Shown in pieces: positions 18,150 to 25,355 of a DNA stretch of 51,808 nt. The stretch lies in assembly GCF_900142135.1 (NCBI RefSeq), contig NZ_FQZU01000030.1, forward strand, positions 1 through 51,808, given 5' to 3'. This stretch comes from Desulfatibacillum alkenivorans DSM 16219 (GTDB lineage: Bacteria; Desulfobacterota; Desulfobacteria; Desulfobacterales; Desulfatibacillaceae). The position numbers and the translations under genes are program-made. A model generated the notes under the pieces. It was not told where the DNA came from. It saw only the letters and a program-made list of their open reading frames with translations, and made no database searches. The first letter of the stretch is position 1. Each line of letters opens with the position of its first letter.

Positions 18150-19022
18150 CTATAGATGGGCGAAGGCCTTGGTAAGCTGGCCGACCCAGATGTCCACGAA
18201 TTCATCGTACTCTGCGGCGCCTTTGAGCACGGTCTCGCATTTGAAACCCGCCTTGGTAAGCTGGGTTTTCCATGAGTCGTCCTCGGGACCGGCCATGTCG
18301 TTCTTGGCGTGATCGCCGGCGACCGACATAAAAGGCATGATCCAGACTTTCCTGATCTTGTTGGCCTTCAAGTAATCAATCACGTCGTTCAGTTCCGGAT
18401 AGCCTTCCACGGTTCCCATGATGATGTTGGGATCCTGCTGCTGAAGCTGCCAGTTCATGGCCGAATAATAGATGTTGCCCGGATGATGAGTGCCATGGCC
18501 CATGAGCACCACGGCTTCGTTGGCTTTGCGGGCTTTGGGGATGGTTGCGATGACGGCGTCCACAGCCTTGGCGACGGAATCCTGAGCGCCCAGCATGGGA
18601 TAGCCCAAGGTCAGCCTTTCGAAGCCTTCCGGCATGGCCCGGAAGCCGTTCACGGTCTGCACCAGGGCATGGTACTCTTCGCCGGGAATGGTATGCAGCG
18701 ACTGGACCGCCACGTGGGTGTAGCCTTCATCCATCATCTTGGCCAATGCCTCCGCCGGAGACGGGATGACTTCTCCCTGCTTGGCCAGCTTGCGGCGGAT
18801 GATGTGAGAAGTATAGGCCCAACGCACGTCCACGCCCGGAAAGGCCTTGGCGACTTCTTCTCCAATGTTCGTAAACGACACCTTGGCGGACTCCTCGCTG
18901 GTGCCGAACGCCGCCAGCAAAATGCCTTTCTTCACTTCCTTGGCTTCTCCGTGTCCGGCGTAAGCATTGAACGCGCAAAAAACCAAAGCCAAAACCAACG
19001 CTGCCGACAAAATCTTTTTCAT
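18150..19022 (-). CDS. cbiK: Sirohydrochlorin cobaltochelatase, exported form
   Basis: Class II chelatase (290 aa) that inserts Co2+ into sirohydrochlorin, the entry step of the anaerobic pathway. LLAAFGTSEESAK starts the mature domain; VLMGHGTHHPGN and PFMSVAGDHAKNDMAGPE contain the histidines known to bind metal in CbiK. Unlike Salmonella CbiK, it begins with a clear signal peptide (MKKILSAALVLALVFC then AYAGHG), as in the periplasmic CbiK of Desulfovibrio. It is the first gene after a cobalamin riboswitch with terminator. Confidence 0.94.
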   Translation of the reverse strand: MKKILSAALVLALVFCAFNAYAGHGEAKEVKKGILLAAFGTSEESAKVSFTNIGEEVAKAFPGVDVRWAYTSHIIRRKLAKQGEVIPSPAEALAKMMDEGYTHVAVQSLHTIPGEEYHALVQTVNGFRAMPEGFERLTLGYPMLGAQDSVAKAVDAVIATIPKARKANEAVVLMGHGTHHPGNIYYSAMNWQLQQQDPNIIMGTVEGYPELNDVIDYLKANKIRKVWIMPFMSVAGDHAKNDMAGPEDDSWKTQLTKAGFKCETVLKGAAEYDEFVDIWVGQLTKAFAHL

Positions 19023-19187
19023 GCAACTTCCTCCTCTTGCTCCTGGATGTTAAATCACGCGGCCAAACCCATGTTCCTCTTCATTTTTCACCGCGCCTTT
19101 TAAATTTCCGGCGGAAACGAGTCCTTGAACCCGCTCCCGCCGCCCATATTCCAGGGAGGCGGTCCCGCTTTTTCCCGGCCCCAAAAC

Positions 19188-19224
19188 AAAAACAGCCCTT
19201 CAAGCAAAACTGCTTGAAGGGCTG
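19188..19224 (-). terminator. Riboswitch expression-platform terminator before cbiK
   Basis: On the minus strand CAGCCCTTCAAGCA (19224-19211) pairs perfectly over 14 bp with TGCTTGAAGGGCTG (19206-19193) around a four-base loop and is followed by TTTTTG and further T-rich sequence. It lies between the cobalamin aptamer and cbiK, so it is the likely OFF structure when cobalamin is bound. Confidence 0.88.
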
Positions 19225-19295
19225 CACCCAGTTTCTTGGCCCTGTAATTTAAAAACCAGCGCACGCGTTCCATCGCGCATGTCCGGATTATACGG

Positions 19296-19458
19296 TTAAG
19301 GCAGGTCTTCTGGCTCTCGGATCATCCCAAAACCTGCGCCTTCCCATCCGCCTTTTAGCGAACAGTGGCAATGTGCAGGTTTGGTCCCCGATTACAGCGG
19401 CGGGACCGCTCCCGAATTTAACGGGATTCCCTGTTAGGCCCTATTGGGCGCCTCAACT
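19296..19458 (-). promoter_or_regulatory. Cobalamin riboswitch upstream of cbiK
   Basis: Reading the minus strand, the aptamer shows the known order of B12-element blocks: a GGCGCC start, AGGGAATCCCG, GAGCGGTCCCGCCGCTGTAA (the conserved B12 box core), CACTG, a GGGAAGGCG block and the closing AGCCAGAAGACCTGCC. The terminator at 19188-19224 follows, about 160 bp before the cbiK start, suggesting control by transcription attenuation of the whole cbiK-cobT transcript. Confidence 0.95.
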
Positions 19459-19558
19459 GTCAATCGTGTTATTCGATCAATGAGTTATTGTCAAGCCTCA
19501 TCTTTCTTGTAAATACTTGCCGCAAACCATAGCAATGAATGGCGTGATTTTCCCGATA

Positions 19559-20881
19559 TCAGGCCTTGACTCCTGCACTCAAAGCCTCGTTAAACAACTT
19601 GCCCGAAGCCCGGTTGGCGCAGAACTCGCCGCACATGGTGCACACCTTGTCGTCGCAGGAGGGAGAACGGTCGTCACGGATTTTCCGGGCGTCCTCGGGA
19701 AACAATGCATTGGCGAACTGGCCTTCCCAATCCATGTCCCGGCGTGCGCGGCTCATGTCCATATCCCGCATGCGGGTTTTCTCGGGCAGCTTGCCCATGT
19801 CGCCGATATGGGCCGCCAAACGGGCGACCTTTACGCCTTCCACCACATCGTCCACGTTGGGCAGGGCCAGATGCTCGGCCGGGGTGATGTAGCAAATCAG
19901 GTCCGCGCCGTAACGGGCCGACTGGGAAGCGCCAATGGCCGCCGCCAGGTGATCGTATCCCGCGCCCACGTCCGTGGGCAGGGGGCCGAGCATGTAGTAC
20001 GGAGCATTGTTGCTCATGCGCTTTTGCAGGATGATGTTGGCTTCGATTTCGTCCATGGGCACGTGGCCGGGGCCTTCCACCATCATCTGGCATCCCATTT
20101 TACGGCCCAATTCCGCCAGCTCGCAATTTGTCAGAAGCTCCTGAACCATAGCCCGGTCAAAGGAATCGGCCACGGCGCCCGCCCGAAGCCCGTTGCCCAG
20201 GGAAAGCACCACGTCGTATTTCCGGAGAATCTCCACAACCCGGTCGAACTCTTCGTACAGGGGATTCTCACGCTTGTTGGTCTTCATCCAGGCTACCATG
20301 GAAGCGCCGCCCTTGCTCACAAGGCCGCCGTAACGGTAGCCCTGCTTTTCCAGGCGCTCGATGGTGTACAGATTGATTCCGCAATGGACCGCCATAAAAG
20401 ATATGCCGTCCGCGCACTGCTTCTCGATGATGTCGAAAAGCATGCCGGAGTCCAGCTTGTTGGGATCGCCGTATTTTTCCGTCGCCTCGCAAAAAGCCTG
20501 ATACAAAGGCACGTTGCCCACGGGCAGGTCCACGGCCGCCAGCACTTCCCGGCGCACCTTGTCCAGGTCCCCGCCCACGGAAAGCTCCATGAGGGTGTCG
20601 GCGCCGGCTTCCTGAGCCGCCTTGGCCTTGGCCACTTCAAAGTCAATGTTGCTGATGTCGGTAGAGGTGCCGATGGAGGCGTTGATCTTGGTGCAGAGCC
20701 CCGCGCCGATGCCCACGTTCCGGCACGGCCTGTTGGCGTTTTGAGGGCAGACGATCCGCCCCTGGGCGAAATGCTCGCGGATTTCCGAGGCGGCAACGCC
20801 CTCCTTGGCCGCGATTTCTTCCATCACAGGGGTTACCCGCCCCTCGACAGCCCATTGAACCTGGGTTTTTTCCATTGTCAT
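19559..20881 (-). CDS. bzaF: 5-hydroxybenzimidazole synthase (ThiC paralogue, BzaF-type)
   Basis: Radical SAM enzyme of the ThiC superfamily, 440 aa. It should convert aminoimidazole ribotide to 5-hydroxybenzimidazole, the cobamide lower ligand. Blocks such as CRNVGIGAGLCTKINAS, VEGPGHVPMDEI and CYITPAEHLALPNVDDV are superfamily-wide. Two observations favour BzaF over ThiC: a cobalamin, not thiamin, riboswitch precedes it, and the C-terminal cluster is CTMCGEFC (CX2CX3C), whereas thiamin ThiC has CX2CX4C. It also heads a cobamide locus ending in cobT. The start may be this ATG or the ATG two codons later (20875); both follow GGGAAAGG. ThiC remains the alternative. Confidence 0.85.
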   Translation of the reverse strand: MTMEKTQVQWAVEGRVTPVMEEIAAKEGVAASEIREHFAQGRIVCPQNANRPCRNVGIGAGLCTKINASIGTSTDISNIDFEVAKAKAAQEAGADTLMELSVGGDLDKVRREVLAAVDLPVGNVPLYQAFCEATEKYGDPNKLDSGMLFDIIEKQCADGISFMAVHCGINLYTIERLEKQGYRYGGLVSKGGASMVAWMKTNKRENPLYEEFDRVVEILRKYDVVLSLGNGLRAGAVADSFDRAMVQELLTNCELAELGRKMGCQMMVEGPGHVPMDEIEANIILQKRMSNNAPYYMLGPLPTDVGAGYDHLAAAIGASQSARYGADLICYITPAEHLALPNVDDVVEGVKVARLAAHIGDMGKLPEKTRMRDMDMSRARRDMDWEGQFANALFPEDARKIRDDRSPSCDDKVCTMCGEFCANRASGKLFNEALSAGVKA

Positions 20882-20922
20882 ACATCCTTTCCCTGACAAG
20901 CAGGATGTCGGCGAAGCCAAGG

Positions 20923-20965
20923 AAAATAAAAAAGCCCCAGCCGACAAAGATCATCAGCTTGGGGC
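20923..20965 (-). terminator. Riboswitch expression-platform terminator before bzaF
   Basis: Minus-strand GCCCCAAGC (20965-20957) pairs with GCTGGGGC (20941-20934) with one bulged A, followed by TTTTTTATTTT. It lies between the second cobalamin aptamer and the bzaF start, the position expected for an attenuator. Confidence 0.85.
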
Positions 20966-20997
20966 GTTGCCATAACTCCAAGTTCGTTTCATGGACG

Positions 20998-21170
20998 CCG
21001 GGCAGGTCTTCTGGCTCACGGATCCTCCTAATCCCCGCGCCTTCCCGGGCCGCTAAAACTTCAGCCCAGTGACATAATGCGGGTTTCGTCCCCGTTCACA
21101 GCGGCGGGACCGCGCCGGAATCTCGCCGGCTTCCCTTTTCAATCCCCCTGAGAGGATCACCTTGCGTCCG
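20998..21170 (-). promoter_or_regulatory. Cobalamin riboswitch upstream of bzaF
   Basis: The minus strand contains AAGGTGATCC, AGGGAAGCCGG, GCGGTCCCGCCGCTGTGAACGG in the conserved-core position, CACTGGG, CGGGAAGGCG and AGCCAGAAGACCTGCC, the B12-element order. It is followed by its own terminator. It ties the ThiC-like gene to cobalamin and not to thiamin supply. Confidence 0.95.
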
Positions 21171-21347
21171 CTCCGAATTTTGGGTGGTGGTAGCACCGGA
21201 AAAACAAGCCTGTCAAGCGGGAATTTTTTGGAAGTAAAAATTCCCGCTCATTTTCACACCTGTCAGGGATATAATTTTTATATTTGATATTAAATACTTA
21301 CAAATACAAAGCATCCGGCTGAAAATTTTCTTTCCTATCGGCCAGCC

Positions 21348-21605
21348 GTAACATGCAATGCTGGGGGCCGCATGCCAATAAAGGCGACCCGGAAAGAAGA
21401 TCGAAGTTGTTCCTGTTTAACGTCCGGCGGACCTTGTTCGCTACCTCTTTTGTAGTCGCGAGGTCTTTTCGCCATGGTTTTCCCGTGGGGTGCAGGCCAT
21501 GCCCTGCTTGCGGGCGGCCCGGGCAGCGCTGTTTACTGCCTGGGTTCGCCAGAACAAAAGGGGCGACCCGGAACGCTTGTCAAAATGTGACATGTCCGGC
21601 GGCAG
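21348..21605. repeat. Two degenerate copies of a dispersed intergenic repeat
   Basis: Two stretches share a common plan: CATGC..., CCAA/GAACAAAA, GGCGACCCGGAA, and about 45 bp later GTCCGGCGG. They occur at about 21348-21445 and 21500-21605. A third copy lies at 22565-22665 across the next gene. Nearby, GCGAGGTCTTTTCGCC (about 21457), GCGAGGCCTCCTCGCC (about 21638) and CGAGGTCTCCTCG (about 21664) are short palindrome-like units. No gene is supported between 21171 and 21742. Confidence 0.45.
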
Positions 21606-21742
21606 GCGGGCATAGCTGAAAACGTTTTTTCGTGGTTGCGAGGCCTCCTCGCCAGGGTAGTTTCGAGGTCTCCTCGTTTGTATTTGCGCGGTCCCTATGG
21701 TTTCTTTCTTTGCAAGGTTCCCTCAGCTATTTCGTTTGCCTA

Positions 21743-22375
21743 CTATTTTTCAGGAAAACCAATCATGTCGCTCCGGGTCAGGGTAATCACCCTGCGGGTT
21801 CCCGGCCCGGTCAACAAAAGGTGCACCGAAGCCTGCTCGATATACAGGTCTGCGGAAGACAGGCAATCCACCGGAAGGATCACCTTTAACTTGCGAAACC
21901 CGGCCGCCGTAGCCGTGTGCAAAACCGCGCCGTGAGCCGCGGTCCCTGTGACGATGACCGTATCCACGCCTTTTTCCTTCAGAATTTTTTCCAGGTCCGT
22001 GTTCCAGAACTTGTCCACGCTGGAACTGACGATGGGCTCGCCCGGAAGGGGCTTGACCGGCGGCAGGATGGTCTCGGGAGTCCCCCGGGGCGTCAGGCTG
22101 TACACCACAGGCATTCCGGCTGCGCGAGCCTTGCCGATCAGGGCGGCGATGCGGGGAACGGTCTCCAGGCAACGAGGGCGGCGGTCGGCGTTGCAGGTAA
22201 GCTCTTCGATGTCCAGGACCAACAGGGCTGTACCCGCCGGATCGGGAGCGACCTGCTTCAATTCAGGCGCGGGAGGCGGCGTAACCTTGTCCCACAGGGC
22301 GTCTATGGACTCCGCCTGAGCCAGACCGGTGATAAGGAAGAGCAATATCAGGGCGTAGGACAAAAATCTCTGCAT
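21743..22375 (-). CDS. Secreted isochorismatase-like (cysteine hydrolase fold) protein lacking the usual Cys
   Basis: A 210-aa protein with a signal peptide (residues 1-21, ending LAQAES) and the isochorismatase-like fold: LLVLDIEELT with the first catalytic acid at D55, VDKFWNTDLEKIL with K122, and VTGTAAHGAVLHTATAAG. In cysteine hydrolases the last block reads G-x-A-T-x-x-C-V; here the cysteine position is A150. EntB/PhzD-type isochorismatases also lack this Cys, so the protein may have another chemistry or none. GGAGG lies five bases before the ATG. It stands alone between repeats. Substrate unknown. Confidence 0.8.
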   Translation of the reverse strand: MQRFLSYALILLFLITGLAQAESIDALWDKVTPPPAPELKQVAPDPAGTALLVLDIEELTCNADRRPRCLETVPRIAALIGKARAAGMPVVYSLTPRGTPETILPPVKPLPGEPIVSSSVDKFWNTDLEKILKEKGVDTVIVTGTAAHGAVLHTATAAGFRKLKVILPVDCLSSADLYIEQASVHLLLTGPGTRRVITLTRSDMIGFPEK

Positions 22376-22564
22376 GGTTTCCTCCTTGACGGGCGTGTAA
22401 ACGGACTAACGGATGCTCCGAAAATGCTGTGCTATTTCAGGGGATTTTAGCCCGCCCCGCCCTGTCCTGGCAAATTTTTATTGTGTGAAGCCAGAGAGGC
22501 CGGGCGAATGGGACGAACGCCCCCCCCCCGCAGGCGCAGGCAACGCCTGAGGCCTTCAGCGCTT

Positions 22565-22665
22565 CCTGCCAGCCCTGGCATGCAATGCCATGGACCGCAG
22601 GCCAACAAGGGCGGCCGGGAACGGGCGTCGTAATCCGTCAAAACCAGCGTTCGGCGAGCCTTGCT
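22565..22665. repeat. Third copy of the dispersed intergenic repeat
   Basis: CATGCAATGC followed by CCGCAGGCCAACAAGGGCGG and GGGAAC, then GTTCGGCGAGCCTTG, matches the 21348 copy at most positions (22 of 27 in the central block). It lies upstream of the isochorismatase-like gene, in a stretch with a C9 run at about 22520. Confidence 0.4.
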
Positions 22666-22779
22666 TGCCCCCCGATTTTCCTTCTGCAGTGTGCGGCTTC
22701 CTTTGAATTTTACGCCTTCTTAACACTTTCGGCTTGACGCCTGACAAAGCCCCGTGATACATGCCTTTTCCAACATCAC

Positions 22780-22855
22780 GCCGACGTAGCTCAGCTGGTA
22801 GAGCAGCTGATTCGTAATCAGCAGGTCAGCGGTTCGAGTCCGCTTGTCGGCTCCA
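22780..22855 (+). tRNA. tRNA-Thr (anticodon CGT)
   Basis: The 76-nt sequence folds as a cloverleaf. GCCGACG pairs with the 3' TGTCGGC arm (one G-T pair), the D arm is GCTCAGCTGGTAGAGC, the anticodon stem is GCTGA/TCAGC with loop TTCGTAA (anticodon CGT, reading ACG), and the T arm contains GGTTCGAGTCC. The 3' CCA is encoded. A terminator follows nine bases later. Confidence 0.96.
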
Positions 22856-22863
22856 AAGAAATC

Positions 22864-22897
22864 AAGGGGTTACGTGAAAATCGTAACCCCTTTTTTC
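22864..22897 (+). terminator. Intrinsic terminator of the tRNA-Thr gene
   Basis: AAGGGGTTACG and CGTAACCCCTT form an 11-bp perfect stem around TGAAAAT, followed by TTTTTT. It begins 9 bp after the tRNA. Confidence 0.92.
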
Positions 22898-23710
22898 ATT
22901 GGTTTTGACCCCATGCAGCCCATATGACGTCAAATATAACCTGTTCTTCTTTAAAAAAATGGCTGCATGCCGCCGCCCAAAGGCTGACTGGTCACCTGTT
23001 TAAACTTTTTTTAAATCATTTGCTGATGCATCAGAGAGAATTCGGGCCACTGCATTTACATACTAATATTATAAAAACTGATTTAAAGATGTGTTTATAA
23101 ATGCAGCAGAGAAACTTTTATTTAACAGTGTTCACAATAGTGAAATACTCCAAAGATACATTTTATTCTGAATAATTTTGTATTAAAAATAAATAAACCC
23201 CGCATTTTCCGGATGGCTCAATCCTGGCGCCGGAAAATTTTAAGCGGATTTCACGCAGGAAAAAATGGATTTTTTGATGTGTGGAATATCATAGCCGCTT
23301 TCGCATTATGCCTTGACAATAAAGGGCCTCCAAGCTATATCCTCCAACCATTACCATAGGTTCTAATGGGTTCCCCGATCGGGAATATCATACCGATTTG
23401 TCCTCTGATCTGTACGGAAGATGTAATCGAGAGGGCGGAGCCATGTCCGCAAGACAAAACCGGCAAAACCCATCGCAGCGCTTCTGTTAGATAATTGAAT
23501 ATCAATCTAATATTCCCCTCACAAACAAAACGGGCGTTTGCTATAAGCGATTCGCGCAGCCCTTCCGGCAATATCGTCCGTTCAATCCTGTCAAACACGC
23601 CTTTCCCGTCTGAATTATACAGACGCCTTTCATTTCCCCCTCCGCTCGTTTCTTACCGCATACCTAAGAGCAAGTTTTGACGACAGACGCAATAGATCGC
23701 CAACTCCCAT
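22898..23710. other. AT-rich non-coding stretch between tRNA-Thr and the polysaccharide locus
   Basis: About 800 bp with no reading frame that has both a ribosome-binding site and a recognisable protein. The frames present are short and low in plausibility. It sits directly between a tRNA gene and a decayed CapD gene, which could mark an old rearrangement, but I found no copy of the tRNA 3' end elsewhere in the window to support an attachment site. Confidence 0.5.
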
Positions 23711-24169
23711 TTGGTCTTATTGAGTAGCTCCATCGGATCAGAGTTGTGCAAGCAGATTGAAGGATACGGGCCGAAAAAACTGCTCATGGCGGATAGAAAT
23801 GAATCGGGCCTGCATGACATCAACCTGCAAATCAGGGAAATGTACCCGCATCTGGAAACGGATGAGCTTCTTTGCGCCGTTCAAAACCGGGAGTTGATGA
23901 ACCGGCTTTTTTCCGCCCATAAACCGGGCGTGGACATTGAGATCAAGAACATCGGCCTGCGTCCGGGGGAAAAATTATACAAAGAGCTTATCACCGCTGG
24001 GGAAGACGTGATGCAGACCCAACACAAGGACATCGTGGCGCCCAACACAGACCATCACAAGGCAATCGAGGGCCTGAACGCCTTGGTGGAGGCTGCCATG
24101 GCCGGGGACGGCCTGACCATCAAGCAGCTGCTTAAGGAGATGGCGCCTGAGTACACACCTGAAATCTAA
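23711..24169 (+). pseudogene. Internally deleted CapD/FlaA1-type nucleotide-sugar epimerase/dehydratase remnant
   Basis: Only the two ends of a polysaccharide NDP-sugar 4,6-dehydratase remain. The N-terminal part, SSIGSELCKQIEGYGPKKLL to LFSAHKPGVD, matches the start of the SDR fold (minus the first glycines); it then jumps directly to IEIKNIGLRPGEKLYKELI and the family C-terminus. Roughly 180-200 residues, with the catalytic YxxxK region, are missing, and the join is in frame. The frame opens with TTG and has no good ribosome-binding site. It is therefore very likely non-functional and marks the left edge of the exopolysaccharide locus. Confidence 0.8.
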
Positions 24170-24212
24170 GCATTTCAAATAGGCTGCCGAACAGCCCCAT
24201 GAGGACGAAATT

Positions 24213-24695
24213 ATGGCTAATCAAGACGCCGAAAAAATTTTGGTAATGGAAAAAGACGGCGAATGCTCCCATCTCCTGGCCGGCAGGCTGGGCCAGCTCG
24301 GCTACAAGGCCGACATAGCCGGCTCCTGCGACGAGGCCCGGGCCGCCCTGGAAAGAAGCGAGTACGCCGTGGTCATCGCCTGTTCGGAGATGCCCGACTG
24401 GGGAGGCCCCAAAGGCATGGCCGGCCTGCGCTTCAGCCGCCGCAAGCCCGCCATGCTGGTGACCTGCGACCAGGAATGCCGGGACGAGGCCCTGAAATGC
24501 CTTTCCAAGGGCGCCTACGACTACCTGCCGCGGCAGTGCGAAAAATCCAGGCTGGAAGTCACCCTGGAAAGGGCCTTGACGGAAAGGGCCTTGGCCCAAA
24601 AAACCCGGCGGTGCAAAAAGGCGGCCCTGGGGCTGGTTTTGTCCACGCCCGCCTGGGTTGGAATTGGCATGGTTTTGGCATACTTGACGGTCTAA
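24213..24695 (+). CDS. Degenerate receiver domain with C-terminal membrane anchor
   Basis: A 160-aa protein: residues 7-120 have a CheY-like receiver pattern (KILVMEKDGECSHLLAGRL, then RKPAMLVTCDQE and KGAYDYLPRQ), and residues about 138-158 form a hydrophobic helix. The phosphorylation site is lost: the position of the aspartate in ITDLSMP of its neighbour is C57 here (VIACSEMP). The acidic pair after strand 1 is EK instead of DD, and the conserved lysine is R. It is paralogous to the next gene. A phosphorylation-independent membrane role is inferred. Confidence 0.75.
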   Translation: MANQDAEKILVMEKDGECSHLLAGRLGQLGYKADIAGSCDEARAALERSEYAVVIACSEMPDWGGPKGMAGLRFSRRKPAMLVTCDQECRDEALKCLSKGAYDYLPRQCEKSRLEVTLERALTERALAQKTRRCKKAALGLVLSTPAWVGIGMVLAYLTV

Positions 24696-24844
24696 GCCGG
24701 AAAGCGCCCGCGCTGGGCGGCGCATTTTTTCGCGGCTTGAAGTTTGCCGCCGAAGGGACGGTTTTCAGATCAAGACCCTTGTTGCCATGAACCGGAAAAC
24801 AATGGTATTCTTTCGGCATGTTTTAAACTTGGAGGGCGGGAACA

Positions 24845-25333
24845 TTGGGGCAGCCTGAAATTGCTGAAAGAATACTTGTTATCGACGACAACAAGGAGTT
24901 CGCCGATACCCTTGTGGAGCAGCTTGACGACCTGGGATACTCCGCCCAGGCCGTGTATGACGGCGCCCAAGGCATAGAAGCCTATTCCAAGGGCGAGTAC
25001 GCCCTGGTGATCACGGACCTCTCCATGCCCGGTTTGGACGGCATGGATGTGCTGGAAGGCATTCTGGCCCAGGACTCCAAGGCCACCATCCTGATGGTCA
25101 CCGGATACGGCACCATAGAAACCGCGGTCCAGGCCATCAAGCTCGGGGCCTTTGATTTTATTCCCAAGCCCTTTAAACTGGCTGAACTTGAGGCGATCAT
25201 TCGCCGGGCCTTCGGCCGGAAAGACCTGGAAAAGCAATTCAGCATTTTCCGGGGCCTTGCCTGGGGCCTGGCCATTTGCATTCCCATCTGGATCGCTTTG
25301 GGCTACTTCTTGTACAAGTTTTTTATCGAGTGA
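24845..25333 (+). CDS. Receiver domain with C-terminal membrane anchor
   Basis: A 162-aa response-regulator-like protein. ILVIDDNKEFADTL gives the acidic pair D14/D15, LVITDLSMPGLDG the phosphoacceptor D58, MVTGYGT the switch Thr and FIPKPF the conserved K108. In place of a DNA-binding output it ends in a single transmembrane helix (about 133-158). The start is TTG, nine bases after GGAGG. As the intact partner of the preceding degenerate copy, it may act on membrane-bound polysaccharide machinery; no cognate kinase is in the window. Confidence 0.82.
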   Translation: MGQPEIAERILVIDDNKEFADTLVEQLDDLGYSAQAVYDGAQGIEAYSKGEYALVITDLSMPGLDGMDVLEGILAQDSKATILMVTGYGTIETAVQAIKLGAFDFIPKPFKLAELEAIIRRAFGRKDLEKQFSIFRGLAWGLAICIPIWIALGYFLYKFFIE

Positions 25334-25355
25334 TTGCAAGGCGGGCGCCGGACCT

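Noticed and set aside
21353-21935. Short plus-strand frames between the bzaF riboswitch and the isochorismatase gene
   Set aside because: They consist of the degenerate repeats and antisense of the downstream gene.
21348-22665. CRISPR array
   Set aside because: The repeats are degenerate, irregularly spaced and interrupted by a gene; no regular spacers and no cas genes.
23335-23598. 87-codon minus-strand frame in the gap after tRNA-Thr
   Set aside because: No recognisable protein or start signal; could be a fragment but nothing supports it.
22780-24169. tRNA-Thr as an attachment site for an integrated element extending into the AT-rich gap and CapD remnant
   Set aside because: No second copy of the tRNA 3' end and no integrase gene could be found in the window.
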